Positions 21,731 to 28,737 of a stretch of DNA of 41,637 bases are shown here, in pieces. The notes beneath the pieces are model-generated. The model saw only the letters and a list, made by a program, of their open reading frames with translations, was not told where the DNA came from and did not search any database. The DNA lies in the NCBI GenBank assembly GCA_016190895.1, contig JACPPR010000053.1, forward strand, positions 1 to 41,637, given 5' to 3'. The stretch's first letter is position 1; every line of letters starts with the position of its first letter. The translations under genes and the position numbers were made by a program. The stretch comes from Chloroflexota bacterium (GTDB lineage Bacteria; Chloroflexota; Dehalococcoidia; Dehalococcoidales; UBA2162).

Positions 21731-22315
21731 ATGACATACACCGAAATGAGTAGAGGCGGTAGAAGGCACGGGCGGGCGCGCTTGCCAGTAGAGTCTTGCC
21801 ATACTTTGAGCGCGTGGGGTTACTTCCAATTCGCTCAACTGTGGGCAGGCCGCGATGCGCAGGATTCTTTTCAATGGGAGAGCAACTACGAAAGCGCGGT
21901 GATTCGATTCACACGTGACGGGCGCGAACACACACAGACGATTGCCTTCATGTTCACACCTTGCTGGTTTGGAGGCCGGCGAGCATGGTTTTCCTGTCCG
22001 TCTTGCGGCCGGCGCGTGGGAAAGGTATATCTCCCCTGCACTATGCACATTGGGGGTGAGCGTGTGACGTGGTTCCGGTGTAGGTTCTGCTATGGCTTGA
22101 CATACGCGCAAAGGCAAGACCGCGACCACGGATGGACTTTCGACAAGCGTATCGAGAGAATCGAGGCGCGCTGGCTGGGTGAAATTAGCGAAGATTGGAT
22201 TAGCAAACGCAAAGGGCAGCATTGGCGCACGTTCAACAAGTGGTGTAATAAGCGAGCCATACTCGTAGAAAAGTCAAATCAATCTTGGGTGGCTGCCCTT
22301 CAAGGATTACTATGA
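21731..22315 (+). CDS. Zinc-ribbon hypothetical phage-type protein
   Basis: 194 residues. The middle has two Cys pairs, FSCPSCGRRVGKVYLP and WFRCRFCYGLTYAQRQ, which form a four-Cys zinc ribbon, often seen in small hypothetical proteins near phage packaging or replication genes. It begins three bases after the previous stop and its own stop overlaps the next start by ATGA, so it lies in one operon with them. Function unknown; a nucleic-acid-binding role is likely. Confidence 0.7.
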   Translation: MTYTEMSRGGRRHGRARLPVESCHTLSAWGYFQFAQLWAGRDAQDSFQWESNYESAVIRFTRDGREHTQTIAFMFTPCWFGGRRAWFSCPSCGRRVGKVYLPCTMHIGGERVTWFRCRFCYGLTYAQRQDRDHGWTFDKRIERIEARWLGEISEDWISKRKGQHWRTFNKWCNKRAILVEKSNQSWVAALQGLL

Positions 22316-22689
22316 GCAATGAGAAGAAAAGGGGCAATCCTAACTGGTATCGGGGTATGCCGTCAGCTAACCCTTATGGCAGACCGAGAGGTCAGAATAG
22401 CACGGAGGCTTTTTCCCAAGACCCGAACTGGTTTCTTATAAGACACCTTCGCTGGCGGAGATTTTGCTGGGAGCATATTTTGACGGCTGCCAATGGAGCA
22501 GAAGCAGCCCGGCGGGCCGGGTACTCCCGAAAGTCTGCAAGGTTTATCGCATCCCGCTTGATGAAAAAGAGCATCATTAGAGCGACACGCAACAGGATAA
22601 ACGAGCTTACCTGTCACCCGGATGACAGACACTTGTTCGCAGCGCCTTATGCGCAGTGGAACATCAGGTGGAAAAACGGGGGACTGTAA
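22312..22689 (+). CDS. Terminase small subunit-like protein
   Basis: 125 residues. The start (KKRGNPNWYRGMPSANPYGR) is the GNPxxxxGxxxNPxGRP pattern seen before HTH domains in phage terminase-related proteins. The region RFCWEHILTAANGAEAARRA then GYSRKSARFIASRLMKKSII matches the terminase small subunit HTH (AAxxAGYSxKSAxxxxSRLL). In a satellite it would direct helper packaging machinery to the element DNA. No large subunit follows; the next genes run the other way. ATG 22312 overlaps the preceding stop; frame extension to 22285 is not needed. Confidence 0.72.
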   Translation: MSNEKKRGNPNWYRGMPSANPYGRPRGQNSTEAFSQDPNWFLIRHLRWRRFCWEHILTAANGAEAARRAGYSRKSARFIASRLMKKSIIRATRNRINELTCHPDDRHLFAAPYAQWNIRWKNGGL

Positions 22690-22736
22690 GAAATTAGATA
22701 AAAGTCAACGTTTTTTACGGCTCCCTATCGGATTTT

Positions 22737-22979
22737 TTAATCGGCCTTTGAATTGTTTTGGTTACGTATTGAACCTTTGTATGATGCCCAAGTCTTTTTA
22801 CCTAAATATGCAAACAAAATACCAGGTCCGAGGGCTATCCAAAACATAAAACCATTTGATGAAGATGGTTCGCCTTCAAAGACAAGCCACTTTCTCAACT
22901 CTGTTTTTATGAGAAGTAAAAATGACGCAACAGATAAAACCCAAAAACAAATTGCGATAATCTTTATTATATTTTTCAT
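22737..22979 (-). CDS. Small two-TM membrane protein (cargo)
   Basis: 80 residues with two membrane helices: IIKIIAICFWVLSVASFLLLI at about 4-24 and FMFWIALGPGILFAYLG at about 44-60, with a short charged link between them. No family recognised. It starts two bases after the stop of the DUF4190-like gene and is the last gene of the leftward cargo operon. Codons are more A/T-rich than in the chromosomal genes around the element. Confidence 0.55.
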   Translation of the reverse strand: MKNIIKIIAICFWVLSVASFLLLIKTELRKWLVFEGEPSSSNGFMFWIALGPGILFAYLGKKTWASYKGSIRNQNNSKAD

Positions 22980-22981
22980 AT

Positions 22982-23257
22982 TTATAAACCTAATTCGGCT
23001 AATTTGGCTTTCAAAATACCTCGCATAACACCAAGCATTACTGCAAGTGCTAATCCAACATAGCCCAAAATCAAGCCCGCGATAGCAAGTCCCTTGCCAG
23101 AATATATGTCAGGATTGTTCTTGAGCTTACTGAGCGCTACATGACCAAGTATGACTGCAACGATGCTTGCCGAAGACGCCAAAGGATAGCCGCCAATGAT
23201 ACCAAAAATCAAGCTCGCAATTGCAAACCCCCGCCTCTTTTTTGTTTTCATAGCCAT
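22982..23257 (-). CDS. DUF4190-like membrane protein (cargo)
   Basis: 91 residues. A basic start (MAMKTKKRRG) precedes two membrane segments, FAIASLIFGIIGGYPLASSA and GLAIAGLILGYVGLALAVML, linked by ILGHVALSKLKNNPDIYSGK, the typical GHxALSxIK...SGKGLAIAGL pattern of DUF4190. Function unknown. The start at 23257 is chosen because AAGGAG lies just upstream; the frame extends to 23287. Part of the five-gene leftward operon. Confidence 0.75.
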   Translation of the reverse strand: MAMKTKKRRGFAIASLIFGIIGGYPLASSASIVAVILGHVALSKLKNNPDIYSGKGLAIAGLILGYVGLALAVMLGVMRGILKAKLAELGL

Positions 23258-23288
23258 TTGGCTCCTTGCGATTATTGTCTCTTTCAAC

Positions 23289-24056
23289 CTATGGCACTAG
23301 GACTGGAAATTCATCTTCACTGATATGCTCAGTACTCGCTGTTCCGCCCGGAACCGGTTGTAGGCTTAACTCCCATGTAGTGTATTGGCGAGAGGTTGTC
23401 TGGAAAGTCAAATTGTCGTCAAATCGCTGATATGCTCTTTTTCGCATGAATTTATGCGAGCCATAATCCCAATCCTCTCCAATCTCAAAGTAAACCACAT
23501 AAGCACTGTCTCTTATGCCCGTGATAGTGTGAGAAGCCTCGCCTTTAATGTATACGGCCGTCAGAGCAATCTTTGGTTGTTCGGGGTGGGATAGAACCAC
23601 AATCGCATCCAAATCAAGCCCATTTTCGATGGTTAGCTCACCTAAGCCTCCGCCAAGATTGTTCATAAGGTAGGTTCCAGTGGGCAAACGCACTGGTGCT
23701 GGTGGGGCTGGTGGTGGGGAGAGGGATGCCGGGGTGGACTCAGGATTGGCGTTTGAAAGTATTATGAGTAAAAAAGAAAAAACAACAAGGCTCACCAGAC
23801 CGATTGCCCATGCTCCGCGAGCCGAAATGCGGTGCTTTCGACTAGACGGATGGCCTGGATATTCAATCCTGATTTGGACAGACACGAAATCATTAGCGAT
23901 TCCAACATTGCGCAATTTCACAATGGTGCCGGTCTTGACACCTGCCGGAATAGAGACTTCCAGCCGCCTGCCGTTTACCGTTACCAGCTTCTTGGTTCCA
24001 CCGGCAGCCTCACTCGGACTTACAGACAGAACGTGTTCAACGCTGATATTGTCCAT
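23289..24056 (-). CDS. DnaJ-C-like/TM/beta-domain protein (cargo)
   Basis: 255 residues. Residues about 5-70 (LSVSPSEAAGGTKKLVTVNG, RRLEVSIPAGVKTGTIVKLR) look like one DnaJ C-terminal substrate-binding beta domain, without J domain or zinc region. A membrane helix (AWAIGLVSLVVFSFLLIILS) follows at about 82-101, then a Pro-rich linker and an outer beta-rich domain of about 140 residues. The beta domain would be in the cytoplasm and the other outside. Start 24056 has only AAAGGG at a long distance; the frame extends to 24110. Function unknown. Confidence 0.65.
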   Translation of the reverse strand: MDNISVEHVLSVSPSEAAGGTKKLVTVNGRRLEVSIPAGVKTGTIVKLRNVGIANDFVSVQIRIEYPGHPSSRKHRISARGAWAIGLVSLVVFSFLLIILSNANPESTPASLSPPPAPPAPVRLPTGTYLMNNLGGGLGELTIENGLDLDAIVVLSHPEQPKIALTAVYIKGEASHTITGIRDSAYVVYFEIGEDWDYGSHKFMRKRAYQRFDDNLTFQTTSRQYTTWELSLQPVPGGTASTEHISEDEFPVLVP

Positions 24057-24128
24057 TTTGCATCGTGCCCTTTGTGCTTGGTTCAGCTTGAGAGCCGAGC
24101 CGCCAATCAAGCAAGCCCCACCGAACGG

Positions 24129-24761
24129 CTATTGTGACGCTCTTTTGGCCTTTGAGCGGTAATCTCTAGCCTGCCTGCGATACGCCTCCGCATTCCTCGA
24201 ATGCTTCAGTGAGGTCTCCCAATAGTCCATCCATGCCGGAGAGGGGGCATGAAAGGCCTTCTCTCCGGTTTCTCGTGCTAGTTCCAACTCTTGCTCGGCC
24301 ATATCATCATATAGTTTGGCCAGACTGTAGTAGAAATCTCTTTTTGCTTTGTCCGCTAGTTGCTGCTGTTCTTTGAGTTTGTCGGTCGGAGGCGGCGGAG
24401 GTGTACTCCGAACCGTGAACTGCGCAGCCTTACCGTTGATGTCAATCGCATACGTACCTACTGACATTTTTCTAATGGAGAACGCCACATTCTGAGTCTG
24501 CCCCGCGTTAAGAGTTATGTCCTTTGTTTCCTGAACGGCGCCATCGACTATTAGAGTTAACGCGTAGGTGCCTTCGGCATCACCAGCGTTGCTTACAGGG
24601 ATTGATATAGTCACCAGTTCACCAGCCTTAGCCTCTGGTGGGGATGCAGAGACCTCGCCCAGCACGAATCTGGCTGAGCCGCAGCCAAAGCTGGCTAACA
24701 AGACCACTAAGGCCAAGAACTGGGTTGAGTATCGAAGTATGCCTTTCATTTCAGCCTTCAA
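24129..24761 (-). CDS. Lipoprotein with CARDB-like domain (cargo)
   Basis: 210 residues. Signal peptide with lipobox LLASFGC, then a domain like CARDB/bacterial Ig-like repeats (GELVTISIPVSNAGDAEGTY, ALTLIVDGAVQETKDITLNA, SVGTYAIDING), then a Pro linker and a charged C-terminal helix region (DKLKEQQQLADKAKRDFYYS). Probably displayed on the cell surface; the partner is unknown. It begins six bases after the nuclease gene stops, within the cargo operon. Confidence 0.75.
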   Translation of the reverse strand: MKAEMKGILRYSTQFLALVVLLASFGCGSARFVLGEVSASPPEAKAGELVTISIPVSNAGDAEGTYALTLIVDGAVQETKDITLNAGQTQNVAFSIRKMSVGTYAIDINGKAAQFTVRSTPPPPPTDKLKEQQQLADKAKRDFYYSLAKLYDDMAEQELELARETGEKAFHAPSPAWMDYWETSLKHSRNAEAYRRQARDYRSKAKRASQ

Positions 24762-24767
24762 ACAAAG

Positions 24768-25241
24768 CTATTGACCCCAAAGTCCCCGTTGTCTCAGCTT
24801 GGCGTATTGCTCTAACTGGACTAAGGTTTGGCTATACCAATCAGCCGTGTCGAAGATGTACGCCCTGGCCAGCCCTTCGGCAACCAATTCGGCATTGACG
24901 AAAGTGCCATCCACATAAACGTATCTCAGGAAGCGGCCGTACTCGTCAATGTCACGCTGCCCCTTTTGAAGATACACAGTTTTACCTTCTACCAGTTCCG
25001 TGTTCCGGGCACTTGCCTCTGGTCCGAACGGCTGTACGGGCTTCGTGGGGTGAACTGTCTCCGGCGTGTCAATGCCCAAGTAGCGCACGTGTCTGCCGTC
25101 CTGTAATTCGATGGTATCGCCGTCAATTACCCTGGTGGTTGTTGAAGGTGCCGTTGCAGGTGTTAATGGCGCGGTTGCCGGGGCACAGGCGGATAGCAGC
25201 ATTGCCAGTGTCAGAGAGATAACCAAGTATTTACTGCGCAT
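24768..25241 (-). CDS. Secreted thermonuclease-family lipoprotein (cargo)
   Basis: 157 residues. Signal peptide with lipobox LLSAC, a Pro/Thr linker, then a staphylococcal-nuclease (SNase) OB-fold: VIDGDTIEL, VRYLGIDTPET (Arg and Asp of the active site), DEYGRFLRYVYVDG (active-site Glu and Arg), NAELVAEGLAR and RGLWG at the end. It would cut DNA or RNA outside the cell, tethered by its lipid. It is first in the cargo operon; AGGAGG lies five bases before ATG 25241 and a good promoter 50 bases further up. A surface nuclease on a mobile element could exclude incoming DNA, which is only inference. Confidence 0.9.
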   Translation of the reverse strand: MRSKYLVISLTLAMLLSACAPATAPLTPATAPSTTTRVIDGDTIELQDGRHVRYLGIDTPETVHPTKPVQPFGPEASARNTELVEGKTVYLQKGQRDIDEYGRFLRYVYVDGTFVNAELVAEGLARAYIFDTADWYSQTLVQLEQYAKLRQRGLWGQ

Positions 25242-25292
25242 AAGACCTCCTGCTGTTTCGGTTCTTTGCAGGCTTGGCTGATTCGGTGACTC

Positions 25293-25321
25293 ATTCTAAG
25301 ACAATCTTTCTTTATTGTCAA
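25293..25321 (-). promoter_or_regulatory. Promoter of the cargo operon
   Basis: On the complement TTGACA (25316-25321), 17-base spacer, TAGAAT (25293-25298). It is a near-consensus sigma70 promoter giving a leader of about 45 bases to the nuclease gene. Confidence 0.75.
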
Positions 25322-25335
25322 TTATCAATCTTTAC

Positions 25336-25347
25336 CGATAATTATCG
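25336..25347. promoter_or_regulatory. Palindromic operator candidate CGATAATTATCG
   Basis: Perfect 12-bp palindrome just upstream of the cargo promoter's -35 and 67 bases before the divergent HTH gene. A regulator bound here could control both directions. Confidence 0.5.
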
Positions 25348-25414
25348 CCAAATTGTGCCAACTAACTCTCCGTAACCTACGATTACACCAAAACACTTTT
25401 AGGAGTTACCACAA

Positions 25415-25606
25415 GTGCCAAGAAAGAAGATGGAAGAACAGAAGATTGAGCCGATAATCCTCACGTTTACTGAGGCACATGAGTTTTTGAGAGTGAGCCA
25501 TCAGACGATTTACAAGCTCATGGCTCAAGGCTTGCCGTCTCACAAAATAGGCAAGAAGCGGGTGTTCCTGAAGGAAGACCTTATCCGGTGGATAAAAGAG
25601 CACTAG
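25415..25606 (+). CDS. Excisionase-family HTH protein 3
   Basis: 63 residues: IILTFTEAHEFLRVSHQTIY, KLMAQGLPSHKIGKKRVFLK, EDLIRWIKEH, a winged helix of the excisionase/HTH_17 type. GTG 25415 has AGGAG (25401-25405) at good spacing; an ATG at 25430 is the alternative. It lies alone near the right end of the element, divergent from the cargo operon, so it may be its regulator, the true excisionase, or both. Confidence 0.82.
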   Translation: MPRKKMEEQKIEPIILTFTEAHEFLRVSHQTIYKLMAQGLPSHKIGKKRVFLKEDLIRWIKEH

Positions 25607-26047
25607 CGGCGCGCGAGCCAGGGGCAAGGCCGGGCTACGGCACGGAGCGCACTAACACTTTATGTACGTGGCTTCCTCTTACCCGCCAAAGGACATAAGA
25701 CTTGTTAGTGCGCTGGGGGGTATTAGGTCAGTATGACTACTCTCAAGAAGTTTCGGCTTGGCAGCCGAAAAAGTTTCGGTATCGTCACCGAAATATGAGC
25801 GTCTTGTTCCGGGTGACAACCTGAAAGAATGCGACAAAAGGCGACACACTAAAAAAGCGTCCCCACCATTGTTGTCCTTCACGGCTTACGCACGAATTGA
25901 GGCTAGAAATTTGCTGCCCGTTTGCTACCCAAGCCCTTGTTACTGGTTGTTGCTGGTTGAGGTTTCACGCTCAAAAGTGAAAAACCGCCGTCAAGCCGTT
26001 GGTGCTTATTTGAGGCTAAAAGCCCTCGTTGCGGTTGCCTCGTAGAA
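25607..26047. other. Noncoding right end of the element with hairpins
   Basis: A 69-base imperfect hairpin with arms AGCGCACTAACA (25646) and TGTTAGTGCGCT (ending 25714); two tandem hairpins, TTTCGGCT-TGGC-AGCCGAAA (25751-25770) and TTTCGGT-ATCGTC-ACCGAAA (25774-25793), both preceded by AAG; arm-site candidates at 25909-25931 and near 26006; and GGTTTCAC..GTGAAAAACC at 25971-25996. No credible gene. Candidate roles are packaging, a second origin part, or a small RNA. Confidence 0.55.
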
Positions 26048-26084
26048 TTACGAAACCGCTGCTCTACCACTGAGCTACGCTGGC
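26048..26084. repeat. Right attachment site (37-bp direct repeat)
   Basis: Identical to 16674-16710. It is the 5' half of tRNA-Thr left behind at the chromosome junction, without a 3' half, so it cannot make a tRNA. Confidence 0.93.
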
Positions 26085-26127
26085 GTATACAACAATCGAC
26101 TGTAGCCCCTCACCCCATGTTTCTTCA

Positions 26128-26156
26128 ATTATATGGCTGCAATCCTTGATTGTAAA
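26128..26156 (-). promoter_or_regulatory. Stranded original promoter of tRNA-Thr
   Basis: On the complement TTTACA (26151-26156), 17-base spacer, TATAAT (26128-26133), pointing at the tRNA 5' half 44 bases away. Its position and quality fit the ancestral tRNA-Thr promoter, now separated from the complete tRNA by the element. Confidence 0.7.
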
Positions 26157-26183
26157 GATAACGCTGCAGAAAGCTATGTTTCC

Positions 26184-27377
26184 CTATTTAGTGGAGCGTC
26201 TGGAGAGCCAGCGCATGGTGAGGAAGCTTGAGATGATAAAGACCCCGGCCGAGACGCCGAAGACGTTTTTGAGGCCGATTGTGCCCGCCAGTCCCCCACC
26301 GATAAGTGAACCCACCCCGCCCCCCAGCGAACTGGCGCTCTGCCCCAGTCCGTAGGCGATGCCCTGCTGGCTCTGGGCGACCGAGGCGCCGATCATAGCA
26401 TTGGTGGACGTTGCCTGCCCGCCCCGGAGCAGGCCGGTCAGTATCAGGGAAGTGGCCAGCACGCCTATCGTGGTCGCCCATATCGGCGGCAGATAGAGCA
26501 GTCCGATGATGAAGAAACAAAAAGCCATTATCTTCGGGAGGCTAGTCTTGTCACCCAAACGCCCGAAGGCGAAGCTGGAGATGGCCGCCGTGAATCCCAT
26601 CAGGCTGAATATCAATCCCGAAGTCGTTGCCACTCTGCTTGGGTCGGTGACGACCTCCTTCACCCGCAGCGAAGTTATCGGACCGACAAGCGATTGCCCG
26701 ATGCTCACCAGGCTCATAATAGCCAGCAGAGGCAGCATCTGTTTTGAAAACGCCGGGCGCAGCATATCCCGGAGAGAAATCTTGCTGCTTTCAGCCGGCT
26801 TCTGGAAATCCTCTTTCACCAACAGCAGCACGGTCAGTCCGCCGGCCAGCAGAAACGCGCCGGAGAGATAGAAGGCGGCCTGGTAGCCCAGGTGGTCGGC
26901 GACATACCCGCCGACGAGCGGCCCGATGCTCTGACCGCCGAACACGGCCAGCATAATAATGCCCATGGCGAAAGACATCCGGTTCCGGGGCACGATACTG
27001 CTTGCCAGAGCGGTCATGGCGGCGACGCTACCGGTAACCAGTCCCTGAAGCCAGCGCAGGACGATGACGAAATAGATATTTGGAGCTATCCCTATTAAGG
27101 ACAGAATAATTGCCCCGCCGAACATCGCCCGCAGCACCATCGGTTTGCGTCCGTAGCGGTCGGCGAGCATGCCCCAGATGGGGGAGATGAAGAACATAGC
27201 GATGCTCAGCCCGCTGGCCGCTATGCCCGCCCAGAAGGCAGCCTGCTGGGTGGTGAGGTCGCCTACTTTCTGGATGTATAGCGGCAGGAGCGGGTCGACG
27301 AAGGTAAAGGCAGTCATCGTCAACAGCTCGGCGAGGAAATTGGCTGCCAGATTCCTCTGCCAGGTATTAGAAGTCAA
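26184..27377 (-). CDS. MFS transporter, multidrug-efflux type
   Basis: 397-residue transporter with 12 predicted membrane helices in two halves. Family motif A follows helix 2: GMLADRYGRKPMVLRAMFGG. The other half repeats it as FGRLGDKTSLPK. The N-terminus LLTMTAFTFVDPLLPLYIQK is like proton-driven drug efflux members, but the substrate is unknown. It sits just outside the mobile element with its gene end 100 bases from the attachment site. A chromosomal gene; no linked regulator is seen. Confidence 0.88.
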   Translation of the reverse strand: MTSNTWQRNLAANFLAELLTMTAFTFVDPLLPLYIQKVGDLTTQQAAFWAGIAASGLSIAMFFISPIWGMLADRYGRKPMVLRAMFGGAIILSLIGIAPNIYFVIVLRWLQGLVTGSVAAMTALASSIVPRNRMSFAMGIIMLAVFGGQSIGPLVGGYVADHLGYQAAFYLSGAFLLAGGLTVLLLVKEDFQKPAESSKISLRDMLRPAFSKQMLPLLAIMSLVSIGQSLVGPITSLRVKEVVTDPSRVATTSGLIFSLMGFTAAISSFAFGRLGDKTSLPKIMAFCFFIIGLLYLPPIWATTIGVLATSLILTGLLRGGQATSTNAMIGASVAQSQQGIAYGLGQSASSLGGGVGSLIGGGLAGTIGLKNVFGVSAGVFIISSFLTMRWLSRRSTK

Positions 27378-27506
27378 ATTGTTCCTGTTCTTTTACGGAC
27401 ACTCTAAAGTCAAGTCATTGCTGACCTATCAACCAAAATAATATCATACCATATTTTGGGAAAAATGGGTGGTGGGCGGGAGAGGTGGCTGTTCAATAAT
27501 AGGGTT

Positions 27507-27590
27507 TGTCATTCCGTGCTTGACACGGAATCCAGGAAGCCCCGGAGTTAGCTGACTTAGTATTCCGGATACCGACTTCCGTCGGTATGG
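27507..27590. repeat. Family B dispersed repeat, copy without mini-palindrome
   Basis: TGTCATTCCGTGCTTGACAC then GGAATCCAGG, and at the other side CCGGATACCGACTTCCGTCG then GTATGG, followed by GACATTAAAG (27613). It serves as the uninterrupted comparison for the copy at 1225. Confidence 0.8.
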
Positions 27591-27625
27591 TGCACAGTAA
27601 GAAATAGTTTCAGACATTAAAGCAT

Positions 27626-27654
27626 TTGGATTTCAATTCGGCGTGCGTTATAAT
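27626..27654 (+). promoter_or_regulatory. Promoter of rsmI
   Basis: TTGGAT (27626-27631), 17-base spacer, TATAAT (27649-27654); transcription would start near 27661, about 14 bases before the start codon. Confidence 0.65.
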
Positions 27655-27674
27655 AGCTAAGTCAAGGAAGTGAG

Positions 27675-28490
27675 ATGCCTATCCTCTATGTCGTGGCTAC
27701 GCCTATCGGTAATTTGGAGGATATTACCCTGCGCGCCCTCCGTATTCTGCGCGAGGTGACGCTGATTGCCGCCGAGGATACGCGCAAAACCAGGCGACTG
27801 CTGGCCGCCTATGACATCAAGACGCCGATGACAAGCTATTACGAGCATAATAAGCTGACTAAGCTAGATTACATTCTGGAGCGTCTGAAGGAAGGCGATG
27901 TCGCCCTGGTCTCAGAAGCCGGGACGCCGGGTCTGTCCGACCCCGGCTACGAACTGATTCGGGCCGCCAGCCAGCTTGGCATACAGGTAGTTCCGATTCC
28001 GGGAGCCTCCGTGGTTATCACGGCGCTAACTATTTCCGGGCTGGCCACGGACAGGTTTACTTATCTGGGTTTCTTGCCCCGCAAAGCCGGCGAAAGGCGG
28101 AAACTGCTGGAATCGGCGGCGGAGGACCCCGGCACAGTCATCATTCTGGAAGCCCCGCACCGCCTGCTGGCGACCTTGGAGGATGCACTGCTTGTCCTGG
28201 GTGATAGGAGAATCGCCGTTTGCCGTGAACTGACCAAGTTCCACGAAGAGGTCTTCCGGGGTAGCATCAGCCAGTCAACTGAACACTTCGCCGAGCCTAG
28301 AGGAGAGTTTACCTTGGTCATCGAGGGCAAGGTGGAGAAACCCCAGGCGGAATTAACCGAGGGTATCAAAGAAAGGCTGCGCAGGATGCAGCTTTCCGGC
28401 ATTAAGGCTAAAGAAGCGGTAGCTCAGGTCGCTGGGGAAACCGGTCTATCAAAAAAGGAATTGTACCGTGCCTGGCTCGAAAAGGTTTGA
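27675..28490 (+). CDS. rsmI: 16S rRNA (cytidine(1402)-2'-O)-methyltransferase
   Basis: 271-residue RsmI, which uses S-adenosylmethionine to methylate the ribose of C1402 in the 16S rRNA decoding centre. Tetrapyrrole-methylase fold with the family signatures: LYVVATPIGNLEDITLRAL at the start, AAEDTRKTRRLLAAYDI, SEAGTPGLSDPG, PIPGASVVITALTISGL, FLPRKAGERR, and ICRELTK-type VCRELTKFHEEVFRG. A short C-terminal helical domain follows. ATG 27675 has AAGGAAGTGAG upstream. Confidence 0.96.
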   Translation: MPILYVVATPIGNLEDITLRALRILREVTLIAAEDTRKTRRLLAAYDIKTPMTSYYEHNKLTKLDYILERLKEGDVALVSEAGTPGLSDPGYELIRAASQLGIQVVPIPGASVVITALTISGLATDRFTYLGFLPRKAGERRKLLESAAEDPGTVIILEAPHRLLATLEDALLVLGDRRIAVCRELTKFHEEVFRGSISQSTEHFAEPRGEFTLVIEGKVEKPQAELTEGIKERLRRMQLSGIKAKEAVAQVAGETGLSKKELYRAWLEKV

Positions 28491-28737
28491 AGCAGCACTT
28501 CCACTCCCTTGACGGAAGAGGCGTAGAGCCTGCCCTGACCTGTCCTGAGCGAAACCGAAGGAGCGAAGAGAATGGGTGAGGGTGGATAATAATACTTTCC
28601 CCTTCACTTTCATCTCTCCCCCGCCTGCCAAAGTCTTGTACGGCGAGCAGGTGTGCGGCGGGCAGGCGCAAGGGAAGAGAAAATTATATAATTAGCTTTG
28701 GAACTAAGTACTGACTAGGTTATTAAGGAGGGGAGCG
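28491..28737. repeat. Family A remnant with a different insert
   Basis: On the complement, CACCCTCACCCATTCTCTTC, then TCGGTTTCGCTCAGGACAGG, then CAGGCTCTACGCCTCTTCCG and TCAAGGGAGTGG: the right half of a family A repeat with a TCGGTTTCGCTCAGG-type insert at the point where other copies carry the CCCCGTATCAAG module. GCCTGCC...GGCGGGCAGGC follows at 28621-28669. Confidence 0.6.

Larger units (their letters stand above)
16674..26084. mobile_element. Integrated phage-satellite-like element, about 9.4 kb
   Basis: Bounded by 37-bp direct repeats of tRNA-Thr. Gene order: integrase and a HTH protein leftward; a divergent control region; two excisionase-like HTH genes, primase-polymerase/RepA helicase, iterons, two unknown genes and a terminase-small-subunit-like gene rightward; a leftward five-gene cargo operon; and a third excisionase-like gene. 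There are no conjugation, capsid, portal, tail, lysis or large terminase genes. This organisation is that of phage-inducible chromosomal islands and similar satellites; that it is packaged by a helper phage is inference. Nothing resembling an antibiotic resistance gene is present. Confidence 0.85.

Noticed and set aside
25758-26045. 95-codon frame at the right end of the element
   Set aside because: Crosses the hairpins and arm sites, has no ribosome-binding site and no protein-like pattern.
26184-27377. MFS transporter as cargo of the mobile element
   Set aside because: It lies outside the right attachment site, so it is chromosomal.
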